64,000 bases of DNA, taken from Escherichia marmotae (lineage in GTDB: Bacteria > Pseudomonadota > Gammaproteobacteria > Enterobacterales > Enterobacteriaceae). This document shows positions 1 through 7,892 of this stretch, in pieces. Numbering within the stretch: position 1 is the first letter of the stretch; each line of letters opens with the position of its first letter. The stretch is taken from positions 1,674,001-1,738,000 of the forward strand of contig NZ_CP025979.1 of NCBI RefSeq assembly GCF_002900365.1, given 5' to 3'. A program made the translations under genes and the position numbers. The notes under the pieces are model-generated. The model made no database searches and had not been told where the DNA came from. It was given only the letters and a program-made list of their open reading frames with translations.

Positions 1-2
1 GC

Positions 3-482
3 GCCCAATACATCGCCAGTCTGGAAGACGAAGCACAAGGTTTGCCACTGTACATTGAAGGTCCTGTCGATGCCGGTAATAAACCTGATCAAATTCGCTT
101 GTTAACCGCCATCACCAAAGAGCTGACGCGCCTCGGTTCCGGCGTGAAAATTGTCGCTGACGAGTGGTGTAACACCTACCAGGATATCGTTGATTTCACC
201 GATGCAGGCAGTTGTCATATGGTGCAAATTAAAACGCCGGATCTTGGCGGTGTTCATAACATCGTTGACGCAGTGTTGTATTGCAACAAACACGGGATGG
301 AAGCCTACCAGGGCGGCACCTGCAACGAAACAGAGATCAGCGCCCGCACCTGTGTGCACGTTGCGCTGGCCGCACGCCCAATGCGTATGCTGGTCAAGCC
401 AGGGATGGGTTTCGACGAAGGCCTCAACATCGTCTTCAACGAAATGAATCGTACTATCGCACTGTTGCAGGCTAAGGGATAA
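3..482 (+). CDS. Methylaspartate ammonia-lyase, C-terminal part (gene starts before the window)
   Basis: This enzyme eliminates ammonia from (2S,3S)-3-methylaspartate to give mesaconate, the second step of the methylaspartate pathway of glutamate fermentation. The frame is open from base 3, so about 159 C-terminal residues of a roughly 410-residue enolase-superfamily protein are visible. Key parts of the active site are present: the DEW metal-ligand motif, QIKTPDLGG with the catalytic lysine and its neighbouring glutamine, and GGTCNE with the Thr-Cys pair. The Lys-to-Cys spacing of 30 residues matches the Citrobacter enzyme (Lys331, Cys361). The next gene begins 3 bp after the stop, so they share an operon. 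Confidence 0.93.
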   Translation, partial: AQYIASLEDEAQGLPLYIEGPVDAGNKPDQIRLLTAITKELTRLGSGVKIVADEWCNTYQDIVDFTDAGSCHMVQIKTPDLGGVHNIVDAVLYCNKHGMEAYQGGTCNETEISARTCVHVALAARPMRMLVKPGMGFDEGLNIVFNEMNRTIALLQAKG

Positions 483-485
483 CAG

Positions 486-1856
486 ATGGCTCGTAAATTC
501 AAAGTGTTATCGCCAACAGCCATTCTTGGTTATGGTTTCCCGGAAGAAAGTTTTAATAAGGCGATGGAAGAATCTCCGGATCTGATCGCCGTTGACGCCG
601 GTTCATCTGACCCAGGTCCCCATTACCTGGGGGCGGGTAAAGCCTTTACCGACCGGGCGGGCGTCAAACGCGACCTGCGTTACATGATAACCGCTGGCGT
701 GAAGAACAACATTCCGGTGGTAATCGGTACGGCAGGCGGCTCCGGCGCGGCCCCACATCTGGAGTGGTGCCGTGAAATTATTCATGAAATTGCGCAAGAA
801 GAAAAACTCTCGTTCTCGATGGCGCTGATTCCTGCTGACGTCGACAAAGCACTCGTCCACGAAGCGCTGGATAATGGCAAAATCACGGCGCTGGATTTTG
901 TCCCGGCATTAACCCATGAAGCAATCGACGAAAGTACCTACATTGTGGCGCAAATGGGGATCGAGCCTTTCCAGCGGGCGCTGAAAGCAGGCGCTCAGGT
1001 GGTTCTGGGTGGGCGCGCTTACGACCCGGCCTGCTTTGCCGCACTGCCTATCATGCAGGGGTTTGACGAAGGGCTGGCGCTGCACTGCGGGAAAATCCTT
1101 GAGTGCGCGGCCATTGCCGCAACGCCTGGCTCCGGTTCAGACTGTGCAATGGGTATCATTGACGACAACGGCTTTACGCTGAAGACATTTAATCCACAGC
1201 GTAAATTTACCGAAACGTCCGCCGCCGCGCATACGTTGTATGAGAAATCTGATCCGTACTTCCTGCCTGGACCTGGCGGCGTACTGAATCTAAAGAGCTG
1301 TACATTTAAAGCGGTCAATGATGGCGAAGTGTATGTCAGCGGTTCAAAACATGAAGAAACGCCGTATGCCCTGAAACTGGAAGGCGCCCGTCGGGTTGGC
1401 TTCCGCTGCCTGACCATTGCCGGGACCCGCGATCCTATTATGATTGCCGGGATCGACAAAATTATCGAAGAAGTGAAAGCAAGCGTAGCGAGTAACCTTT
1501 CGCTGGACGATGACAGCATCCGCATTACATTCCACCTGTACGGAAAAAATGGCGTCATGGGTGCTCATGAACCCACGCAAACTGCCGGACACGAACTGGG
1601 GATCCTGCTGGATGTCGTCGCGCCAACTCAGGAGATTGCCAATAGCGTTTGCTCGCTGGTGCGTTCAACCATGTTGCACTATGGCTATGAAAATCGCATC
1701 GCTACCGCAGGTAACCTCGCCTTCCCGTTCTCGCCCTCAGATGTACAGGCTGGGCCGGTATATGAGTTCTCGATCTATCACCTGATTGAAGCCAACGACG
1801 CACTGCGTTTTGATTTCCACATCGAACAGGTGACGCCGGAAGGAATTCAGGCATGA
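486..1856 (+). CDS. AtuA/DUF1446-family protein of the methylaspartate operon
   Basis: The 456-residue protein resembles the acyclic terpene utilisation AtuA (DUF1446) family, whose reaction is not firmly established. It has no signal peptide or membrane segment. Glycine-rich stretches such as GTAGGSGAAPH (about residue 80) and GPGGVLNL (about residue 260) and the motif GGRAYDPA are typical conserved patches. It is tightly coupled on both sides: it starts 3 bp after the methylaspartate ammonia-lyase stop and its TGA overlaps the ATG of the DUF4387 gene. I infer a role in mesaconate or citramalate metabolism from position only, possibly in the otherwise missing citramalate cleavage or activation step. 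Family assignment is fairly sure; function is not. Confidence 0.8.
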   Translation: MARKFKVLSPTAILGYGFPEESFNKAMEESPDLIAVDAGSSDPGPHYLGAGKAFTDRAGVKRDLRYMITAGVKNNIPVVIGTAGGSGAAPHLEWCREIIHEIAQEEKLSFSMALIPADVDKALVHEALDNGKITALDFVPALTHEAIDESTYIVAQMGIEPFQRALKAGAQVVLGGRAYDPACFAALPIMQGFDEGLALHCGKILECAAIAATPGSGSDCAMGIIDDNGFTLKTFNPQRKFTETSAAAHTLYEKSDPYFLPGPGGVLNLKSCTFKAVNDGEVYVSGSKHEETPYALKLEGARRVGFRCLTIAGTRDPIMIAGIDKIIEEVKASVASNLSLDDDSIRITFHLYGKNGVMGAHEPTQTAGHELGILLDVVAPTQEIANSVCSLVRSTMLHYGYENRIATAGNLAFPFSPSDVQAGPVYEFSIYHLIEANDALRFDFHIEQVTPEGIQA

Positions 1857-2170
1857 AACAGTCAATTCGTTCACTGGAGCAGGTGATCCGCTCCAAAAAC
1901 GCCGGACCCTATGAACTGGTTTTAGATATTTTATTTAAAACGAAAGAAAACTATGAGCGAGTTAAATCATCTGGGCAATTAACCCCAGAACTGGTGGCTG
2001 GCTTATATCATGTTGAACCTGAATTTATTCATCGTATTGTCTGGTTTGATCCTTCTAATGCAGTAAAAATCGTCATGCCACGAGATATTATCTCCGGAAA
2101 TGTGGGTGATAGTGATGTTTATGGTGCACAGCAACACGCACCTTTATTAAGTATTCATTTTGATATTTAA
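1853..2170 (+). CDS. DUF4387-family small protein
   Basis: A 105-residue cytoplasmic protein of the DUF4387 type, whose members usually sit directly beside an AtuA/DUF1446 gene and may form a small subunit with it. Here the ATG overlaps the upstream stop as ATGA, which points to coupled translation and roughly equal amounts of the two proteins. Its base composition becomes AT-rich after about codon 20, unlike the upstream gene. No catalytic motif is recognisable. Function is unknown; the pairing is the best clue. Confidence 0.78.
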   Translation: MKQSIRSLEQVIRSKNAGPYELVLDILFKTKENYERVKSSGQLTPELVAGLYHVEPEFIHRIVWFDPSNAVKIVMPRDIISGNVGDSDVYGAQQHAPLLSIHFDI

Positions 2171-2201
2171 TAATTAATATTGTTTAGATTATCAACCTCA
2201 T

Positions 2202-2240
2202 AAATGTACCTGCACAGATTTATTCATGACAGGTACATTT
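2202..2240 (+). terminator. Inverted repeat after the methylaspartate operon
   Basis: Perfect 11-bp arms, AAATGTACCTG at 2202-2212 and its complement at 2230-2240, enclose a 17-nt loop 32 bp after the DUF4387 stop. The arms are AT-rich and the T tract is weak, so it may terminate, partly terminate or stabilise the upstream mRNA. It could also be an operator for the fumD promoter. Confidence 0.45.
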
Positions 2241-2454
2241 ATCTAAATATATCACTAAAATAAATTGCGAAGCATGCTGGTATTATCACATCTTAAATAA
2301 CGGGTGAACTACATCCCTCTAAAAATCACACGTAATTAAACAAAAAATGCTTAAGTAAATACCGAATGACAACGTGATATAAACATCCAGCTCCTGCTGG
2401 AAAAATGGCCTGTCTTAGCATTCGGTAAAAATAACCACAACGTGAGAAGAGATC
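2241..2454 (+). promoter_or_regulatory. fumD upstream region with long-range inverted repeat
   Basis: No gene is visible here. A 9-bp perfect inverted repeat (TACCGAATG at 2360-2368, CATTCGGTA at 2419-2427) encloses a smaller hairpin (CCAGC at 2387-2391, GCTGG at 2396-2400) and ends about 25 bp before the fumD ATG. This could fold as a leader structure or hold a regulator site. A promoter is expected but I could not place a convincing -35/-10 pair. The fumD ribosome site is GAGAAGAG, 4 bp before the ATG. Confidence 0.35.
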
Positions 2455-4107
2455 ATGTCTAAACCATTCGTCTGGCAGGATCCGTTTTTGCAAGATAAAG
2501 ACGGTACAGAATATAAATTAATTAGCGATCAACATATTATGGTAACGAAGTTAGACGGTGAAGACGTAATAAAAGTCGCCCCTGACGCGTTAACGTTGCT
2601 TGCCCGACAGGCATTTTATGAAGCCTCTTTTTTCTTACGCTCTGCTCATTTGCAACAGGTCGCCAGCATTCTTAACGATCCGCAAGCCAGCAGTAATGAC
2701 AAATACGTGGCCTTGCAGTTACTGCGAAATGCAGAGGTCTCGGCAAAGGGAATATTACCCAACTGTCAGGACACAGGCACAGCAACGATTGTTGCCAGCA
2801 AGGGACAACATATCTGGACCGGGTGCAATGATGCTGAAGCCCTGAGCAAAGGTATTTACAGCACTTTCCAGGAAAATAATCTGCGTTTTTCGCAAAATGC
2901 GCCACTGGATATGTATACCGAGATGAATACCCAAACCAATCTCCCGGCGCAGATTGATATCAGCGCCGTACCCGGCGACGAATACCATTTTCTGTGTGTT
3001 AATAAAGGGGGAGGCTCCGCCAATAAAGCCGCGCTTTATCAGGAAACAAAATCTCTCCTGCAACCGGAAAAACTGACCGCATTTTTAATTGAAAAAATGA
3101 AATCGCTGGGCACCGCCGCCTGTCCGCCCTACCATATCGCCTTTGTCGTCGGAGGACTTTCTGCCGATCAGGCGTTAAAAGTCGCCAAACTGGCTTCAAC
3201 GAAATACTACGATAATCTGCCCACCAGCGGAAACGAGCAGGGACAAGCATTCCGCGATGTTGAACTGGAAAAAACATTGCTCGACGCCAGCCAGCAATTT
3301 GGTATTGGTGCTCAGTTTGGTGGCAAATATTTCGCTCATGATATTCGTGTTATTCGTCTGCCACGCCACGGCGGCTCCTGCCCAATTGCCATGGCGCTCT
3401 CCTGTTCCGCCGATCGCAATATTAAGGCCAAAATTAACAAACACGGTATCTGGCTGGAAAAACTCGAACATAATCCGGGGCAATATATTCCTGTATCAAT
3501 GCGGGAAGAAAATCGCACGCATCATATGCATCTCGATCTGAATCGTCCATTGCGTGACGTGATGCAAGATCTCGCCACGTTACAGGTCGGCACCCGCGTG
3601 TCGTTAAGTGGGCCAATCGTGGTGGCGCGCGATATCGCCCACGCAAAAATTAAAGAGCGACTGGATAACGGTGAACCGATGCCGGATTACCTGAAACATC
3701 ATGTTGTCTATTACGCAGGGCCGGCGAAAACACCAGAAAACATGGCCTGCGGTTCATTGGGGCCAACCACTGGCGGTCGAATGGACGGTTATGTCGATAC
3801 CTTTCAGGCAGCGGGCGGCAGTCTGGTCATGTTGTCGAAAGGCAACCGCAGCCAGCAGGTCACCGATGCCTGTCACAAACATGGCGGCTTTAATCTGGGA
3901 AGTATTGGCGGTGCGGCGGCGTTACTGGCGCAAGAATATGTCAAAAGCCTTCGCTGTCTGGAATACCCGGAGCTGGGCATGGAAGCCGTGTGGATGATGG
4001 AAGTTGAAAATCTGCCCGCATTCATTCTGGTGGATGATAAAGGCAATAATTTCTTTAGCCAGTTTGAGCAGCAACACCGCTGTGCCAGTTGCCCTGCGGG
4101 GCATTAA
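2455..4107 (+). CDS. fumD: Class I fumarase/mesaconase FumD
   Basis: A 550-residue class I (iron-sulfur, oxygen-sensitive) hydro-lyase. The family hydrates fumarate to malate; the O157:H7 enzyme at this kind of locus is known as a mesaconase that converts mesaconate to (S)-citramalate. The three cysteines that hold the [4Fe-4S] cluster are present: Cys104 in LPNCQDTG, Cys223 in AACPPYH and Cys317 in ALSCSAD, each one residue before the corresponding FumA positions. Length matches FumA/FumB. Placement after methylaspartate ammonia-lyase supports mesaconate as the physiological substrate. It is separated from the upstream operon by 284 bp, so it may have its own promoter. Confidence 0.93.
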   Translation: MSKPFVWQDPFLQDKDGTEYKLISDQHIMVTKLDGEDVIKVAPDALTLLARQAFYEASFFLRSAHLQQVASILNDPQASSNDKYVALQLLRNAEVSAKGILPNCQDTGTATIVASKGQHIWTGCNDAEALSKGIYSTFQENNLRFSQNAPLDMYTEMNTQTNLPAQIDISAVPGDEYHFLCVNKGGGSANKAALYQETKSLLQPEKLTAFLIEKMKSLGTAACPPYHIAFVVGGLSADQALKVAKLASTKYYDNLPTSGNEQGQAFRDVELEKTLLDASQQFGIGAQFGGKYFAHDIRVIRLPRHGGSCPIAMALSCSADRNIKAKINKHGIWLEKLEHNPGQYIPVSMREENRTHHMHLDLNRPLRDVMQDLATLQVGTRVSLSGPIVVARDIAHAKIKERLDNGEPMPDYLKHHVVYYAGPAKTPENMACGSLGPTTGGRMDGYVDTFQAAGGSLVMLSKGNRSQQVTDACHKHGGFNLGSIGGAAALLAQEYVKSLRCLEYPELGMEAVWMMEVENLPAFILVDDKGNNFFSQFEQQHRCASCPAGH

Positions 4108-4248
4108 TGAAAGTGAATGTTACGCTTTAGTCGTGCTGGGTGAGCTGATCTTTATGCTGGCTTACCATTTTCTGGATACTGAAGAGGTGAACGCCTCACT
4201 GCAAAATTGCCCCATCAGGCACAACCAGGTCTCGACGGTTAATATCTG

Positions 4249-4269
4249 CGCCTGGCATTTCGCCAGGCG
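4249..4269. terminator. Hairpin between convergent fumD and the LysR gene
   Basis: CGCCTGGC at 4249-4256 pairs with GCCAGGCG at 4262-4269 around a 5-nt loop. It lies 140 bp after fumD and 6 bp after the end of the reverse-strand regulator gene, so it is positioned to end transcription from either side. The flanking T and A tracts are short, so this is a weak call. Confidence 0.45.
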
Positions 4270-4274
4270 TAGGT

Positions 4275-5180
4275 TTACATCTCCTCCGGCACCACCGATT
4301 TTGCCAGCAACCACTCACGAAAGAGCTGCAAGTGCGGATATTCAGCCTTCTCTTCCCGCCACGTCATAATGAAGCGATTACCGGTAAGAATGGGCACATC
4401 GCACGGGATCACCATATCACCACTATCTAAATCGTGTTGGATAGCGAACCGCGGCAGCAATGCCACGCCGAGATTAGAGCGCACGGCGGCAATCAGCATC
4501 GAAAGCAAATCGAAACGCGGCCCATTATTGACCAGCGGACTGCTAACGCCCGATAGCGCAAACCACTCTTCCCAGCCAGTAATACGGGTGCTCTGATGCA
4601 GAAGAGGTAGCTCACTAAGTAGTTCTGCAACGGACAGCTTTTGATCGGGCAGTGAAAGCAAACTGCCGCTGCATACTGGCAGAATCTCTTCCTCAAAGAG
4701 ATATTCTACCTTCGACCAGGGGGCGCAAAAATTTTCGCGCATAATGACAGCATCGTATTCCCGATTAAGAAAATCCCCGTTATTGGCTAATGAGTGGATA
4801 TTGACAATAATATCGGGATACAATTTATTGAACTCACGTAAATTGGGGATCAACCAGTGCGTGCTGAAGGTAGGATTGACAGCAAGCTCAATAACCTGAA
4901 CCGTGGGTTGCCAGGTCATGATTGTATTTGTGTCACGTTCCAGTTTATTCAATGTTTCTTTAACAATTCCCAGATAATATTTACCGGCATCATTAAGGAA
5001 TATTCTTTTTTTAGAATGCGCAAATAATGATATATGTAAAAACTCTTCCAGTGCGCTAACTTGTCTGAATACTGCACTTTGGGTTAACGCCAACTCCTCT
5101 GCTGCTCTGGTATAACTTTCATGACGTGCGACTACCTCAAAAGTCACCAGCAATTCCGTTTTGGGTATTTTTCCTCTCAT
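4275..5180 (-). CDS. LysR-type transcriptional regulator
   Basis: A 301-residue LysR-family regulator. Residues 6-65 form the winged helix-turn-helix (VARHESYTRAAEELALTQSAVFRQVSALEE is split here only by reading; core ALTQSAVFRQVSALE), followed by a two-lobed effector-binding domain from about residue 90. It is convergent with fumD and lies between the mesaconate genes and the hut lyase, so it may respond to an intermediate of either pathway; the ligand cannot be read from sequence. A 14-bp palindrome just upstream may be its autoregulatory site. No truncation is seen. Confidence 0.9.
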   Translation of the reverse strand: MRGKIPKTELLVTFEVVARHESYTRAAEELALTQSAVFRQVSALEEFLHISLFAHSKKRIFLNDAGKYYLGIVKETLNKLERDTNTIMTWQPTVQVIELAVNPTFSTHWLIPNLREFNKLYPDIIVNIHSLANNGDFLNREYDAVIMRENFCAPWSKVEYLFEEEILPVCSGSLLSLPDQKLSVAELLSELPLLHQSTRITGWEEWFALSGVSSPLVNNGPRFDLLSMLIAAVRSNLGVALLPRFAIQHDLDSGDMVIPCDVPILTGNRFIMTWREEKAEYPHLQLFREWLLAKSVVPEEM

Positions 5181-5197
5181 AATGCCGTCCCTTAAAA

Positions 5198-5211
5198 ATA
5201 GTTTAAACTAT
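5198..5211. promoter_or_regulatory. Palindrome ATAGTTTAAACTAT upstream of the LysR gene
   Basis: A perfect 14-bp palindrome lies 18 bp before the ATG of the reverse-strand regulator. LysR proteins usually bind interrupted dyads close to their own promoter, so this is a candidate autoregulatory operator. Being AT-rich, it may partly be chance. Confidence 0.4.
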
Positions 5212-5333
5212 CAAAAATACATTACTTATTACTAAGTAATGGTAACCAAAGCAGCAATAAATAATTTATAAGTATCATGATTGATATTTATAACCCAGCA
5301 CGTTCGGTATGGCAATTACCTTAATGAGGCAAT

Positions 5334-5368
5334 AATAATCCGAAAAGCAAAACGCCCTTCGGATTATT
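5334..5368 (-). terminator. Hairpin downstream of the disrupted lyase gene (end of hut operon)
   Basis: AATAATCCGAA at 5334-5344 pairs with TTCGGATTATT at 5358-5368 around a 13-nt loop. It lies about 80 bp beyond the stop of the reverse-strand lyase gene and upstream of the LysR gene, where the ancestral hut transcript would end. Confidence 0.5.
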
Positions 5369-5446
5369 ATAATCAATATTAAGAAAAACTATTAAACTGA
5401 TAATTATCATATCTATAGATATTATGATAAACAACCAACACCGATT

Positions 5447-6614
5447 TTATTTTTGATTTATCGCATATCCTTCTAAGAATTTTTGCGATGCTGCAATATC
5501 CGGAGTAAAGATGCGATCCTGCTCGACAAATGGCACGACTTTTCTGTAGGCGGTAAACATCGCTTTTGTTGATTTACCTAATGCCAGTTGTGGATCGGCT
5601 TGCAACCGCAAATCGATTGCCTGCGCGGAATGCATCAATTCAATGCCATAAATAATGTTCAAATTATCAACCACCTGTTTCAGTCTTCTGGCTGCATGGT
5701 CGTTATTGGCACCGGTATCTTCAATGCCTCCGGCAACCGGTTGAATATCGAAAGAAACAGGATTGGCGAGATCAACATTTTCTGCATGCAGCGCGACAAA
5801 AGGAATATGCAGCGAACCGAAGCCGTGACCTTTATTACTAGGTGCCGACAGGAAGCGCGTTAAACCCGTAAAGTGATCATCTTCCAGGTGCAGCGAGCGA
5901 CGCATACTGTTATGCGAAACATGCACTAACGCCACGGTCAGACGCTGGGTGGCAAGCGCAACAGGTAACGATTCGAAGTTTGCCGTCGGGAAAATCCCGC
6001 CGCTGATTGCGCCATCTTTAACAAAATATTGCGCGACCTGGCTGGAATCCTGGTACGCCTTATCAGCATTCAGCACAGTTGCCGGGTTATCGTCAGAACT
6101 GTTGATCTGCACGGTAATGATATCTTCTGCGTCATGTAGCGCACGTACCGACTCAGAAAGGGTATACACCGTTGTTCTGAACGATAACGGATCCTGCAAT
6201 GCGCGTTTGTCATCCTTATGCCATAAATAAGAACCGATTAACGCATCGCGGATCTCTTTCGCGGAATCAGCCAACTGCGGGAAAGGACGCACGTCGATCG
6301 ACTGCGGCAGTACCGGCGCGACGTTACCATTCAACGCTTCCAGACTCATAGCGAAAACCACCGGGCTGACATTCAGCAACTGGCGTGCCGACCGTACCGC
6401 TTCAATCGCATACGCCGTGCCAACGCTGTTGTTCGACAAAATCGCCAGCATATCTTTACCCTGCGGCACCAGTGGTTTAAGCCCCACTTTCGCCAGCGCA
6501 TCGCCACCACTCATTTCCACGCCATTAACCCGCGCTTTCCATTCCCCCATCATCACCAGGCCAACGTGTGATGCGAGCATAATATCTGCTGCGCCAATGC
6601 TTCCACGCGCCGGA
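5447..6614 (-). pseudogene. Histidine/aromatic ammonia-lyase family gene, C-terminal part, cut off by the prophage
   Basis: This holds about 388 codons of an ammonia-lyase (HAL/PAL/TAL) family gene; the first 169 or so lie at 44719-45226 beyond the prophage. The longest open frame with a start codon begins at 6580, but the coding sense continues through GSIGAADI to the phage end at 6614/6615. Family landmarks include SDDNP, ISGGIFPTANFESLPVA and VAGGIEDTGANNDHAARRL. The canonical GSxGASGD segment reads GSIGAADI, one residue shorter and without Ala-Ser-Gly, so the MIO electrophile is not expected to form. Without the N-terminal tyrosine loop and signal peptide this fragment cannot be active. 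Confidence 0.88.
6610..6614. repeat. Target-site duplication CCGGA, left copy
   Basis: CCGGA directly precedes the phage left-end TGTATTGATTCAC and is repeated at 44719-44723 directly after the phage right end. Five base pairs is the normal duplication for Mu-type transposition. Dropping one copy rejoins the lyase codons as ATT CCG GCG CGT (I-P-A-R). Confidence 0.95.
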
Positions 6615-6800
6615 TGTATTGATTCACTTGAAGTACGAAAAAAACCGGGAGGACATTGGATTATTCGGGATTTGGCGGGATTAGATTTAGTGGGGCTTGC
6701 AAGCCTGTAGGACAGATTTTAGCCGTTACATCTTGAAACGCGAAAGATTGTTGGAAACAGCTTTTGATTCATTAAAGACACGAAAAGCAATTACTTCACG
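6615..6800 (+). promoter_or_regulatory. Phage left end with MuA-binding sites L1-L3 (attL)
   Basis: The terminus TGTATTGATTCAC is followed by three matches to the transposase-binding pattern ending in CGAAA: L1 about 6617-6641, L2 about 6725-6746 (TGAAACGCGAAAG) and L3 about 6766-6787 (AAAGACACGAAAAG). These are where A protein assembles for transposition. In Mu the packaging signal also lies within this first stretch. From here to 6953 there is no gene; the rest is spacer downstream of the repressor gene. Confidence 0.85.
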
Positions 6801-6953
6801 CATCATTTCAAGTACAGCTTCAAAAATGCTTCAAAAACGGTAACAACCAGGCTTTCAGCAAGTGATGTGTGTCAAAAACAATCATCACTGTTTGGGTATC
6901 TTACATATGTAATTACCTGGAGTGAAGTTTATGTCTTAGCTATTACCTGGTTG

Positions 6954-7478
6954 TTATACAGCTTTCTTTACATCGTTTTCTCTTACAGGGAAATTATGTT
7001 CTTTGCCTTCATACTGAGACAAAATCTCTCTTACTTTTTCCGGTGGTAATGCCTGAAGAGTTTGCAGGGTTTTCTGTTGCTCCACAGTAATCCCTAATGC
7101 CTCTAATGCCTTATCTTTACTGACAATTGTAGGCATAAGTCCTTTAATCCCTGCTACACGAATGATCTCCACAGCTGCGGCCTGCTCATCTGGTGTTAAG
7201 AAGCTCATTGCATAAATCAGCCTCTCATCAACTGTATGGGCGATTGATGTATGCACTGGTTTATCAGAAAGTGAGGCTCCTTTAATGGCCCTGCGTGTTT
7301 CTTCTGGCAGACTGTTGATGTGATACTCATAAGCGACACCTTTCCCACCGTGACGCTGACGTTTTACCCAATCTTCCGCCACAGCTTTCCTGGTAATGTT
7401 AGTCGCCAACTTTGGTACACCAGGCATCCCTTCCAGCTCTTTCGCATTAAACCATTCTTTGATTTCAAAAGATATCAT
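6954..7478 (-). CDS. c: Phage repressor c (D108-type immunity)
   Basis: A 174-residue repressor that should keep the lytic early promoter off and maintain lysogeny. Residues 5-65 form a Mu-type winged DNA-binding domain (EWFNAKELEGMPGVP, then GGKGVAYEYHINSLP). The C-terminus ends in DVKKAV, like the Mu repressor tail recognised by ClpXP. Between tail and N-domain is a multimerisation region with LQALPPEKVREILSQYEG. Sequence and length differ from Mu c (196 residues), so immunity should differ from Mu. It is divergent from ner, and TGATTTCAA-like repeats between them are the likely operators. Confidence 0.88.
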   Translation of the reverse strand: MISFEIKEWFNAKELEGMPGVPKLATNITRKAVAEDWVKRQRHGGKGVAYEYHINSLPEETRRAIKGASLSDKPVHTSIAHTVDERLIYAMSFLTPDEQAAAVEIIRVAGIKGLMPTIVSKDKALEALGITVEQQKTLQTLQALPPEKVREILSQYEGKEHNFPVRENDVKKAV

Positions 7479-7600
7479 TTAAAATCCTAGTGATTTCAAT
7501 AGAGACAAAATAAATTCATATAAAAATCATACTGTTATATGAAATCATGATAAATCCATTCAAATCCCTATTGATTTGAAAGTGATTCCACACTACATTG
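7457..7600. promoter_or_regulatory. Repressor operator region with repeated TGATTTCAA motif
   Basis: The motif TGATTTCAA or one-base variants occurs at 7460-7468, 7491-7499, 7539-7547 (inverted) and 7572-7580, partly inside the 5' end of c. Repeated near-identical half-sites between divergent c and ner are what Mu-family repressors bind. The early promoter Pe and the repressor promoter must lie here, but I could not fix their -10/-35 elements. Confidence 0.6.
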
Positions 7601-7609
7601 CACGATATG

Positions 7610-7639
7610 CCGTGAGCTACTTTATAGCGTAGCTCACGG
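7610..7639. promoter_or_regulatory. Ner operator: 11-bp inverted repeat CCGTGAGCTAC
   Basis: CCGTGAGCTAC at 7610-7620 is repeated in perfect inverted form at 7629-7639 with an 8-bp spacer, 10 bp before the ner ribosome site. This arm and spacer match the published D108 Ner-binding site as I recall it, and differ from the Mu site. Ner bound here would damp both early and repressor transcription. Confidence 0.8.
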
Positions 7640-7663
7640 GGGAATCTGAAAGGATTACATGAA

Positions 7664-7885
7664 ATGCATATGAATAAAAGAACTAACCGCCAAGATTGGC
7701 ACAGAGCTGACATCGTTGCAGAGCTACGAAAACGCAATATGTCACTAGCTGAATTGGGAAGATCTAATCATCTTTCGTCTTCAACATTAAAAAATGCTTT
7801 GGATAAGAGATATCCGAAAGCGGAGAAAATCATTGCAGATGCACTGGGAATGACACCGCAAGATATTTGGCCGTCTCGATACTAG
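7664..7885 (+). CDS. ner: Ner, early negative regulator
   Basis: A 73-residue lambda-repressor-like DNA-binding protein that turns down early and repressor transcription after induction. RQDWHRADIVAELRKRNMSL and ELGRSNHLSSSTLKNALDK contain the helix-turn-helix, and the end is PQDIWPSRY as in Mu and D108 Ner. The sequence looks like D108 rather than Mu Ner, agreeing with the operator just upstream. The start at 7664 is preceded by AAAGGA with 9-bp spacing; an in-frame ATG at 7670 is an alternative. The transposase gene starts 8 bp after the stop. Confidence 0.93.
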   Translation: MHMNKRTNRQDWHRADIVAELRKRNMSLAELGRSNHLSSSTLKNALDKRYPKAEKIIADALGMTPQDIWPSRY

Positions 7886-7892
7886 GTGCGCT

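Noticed and set aside
6867..7049. 60-codon forward hydrophobic frame opposite the end of c
   Set aside because: Lacks a ribosome site and lies antisense to the repressor 3' end; hydrophobicity follows from AT content.
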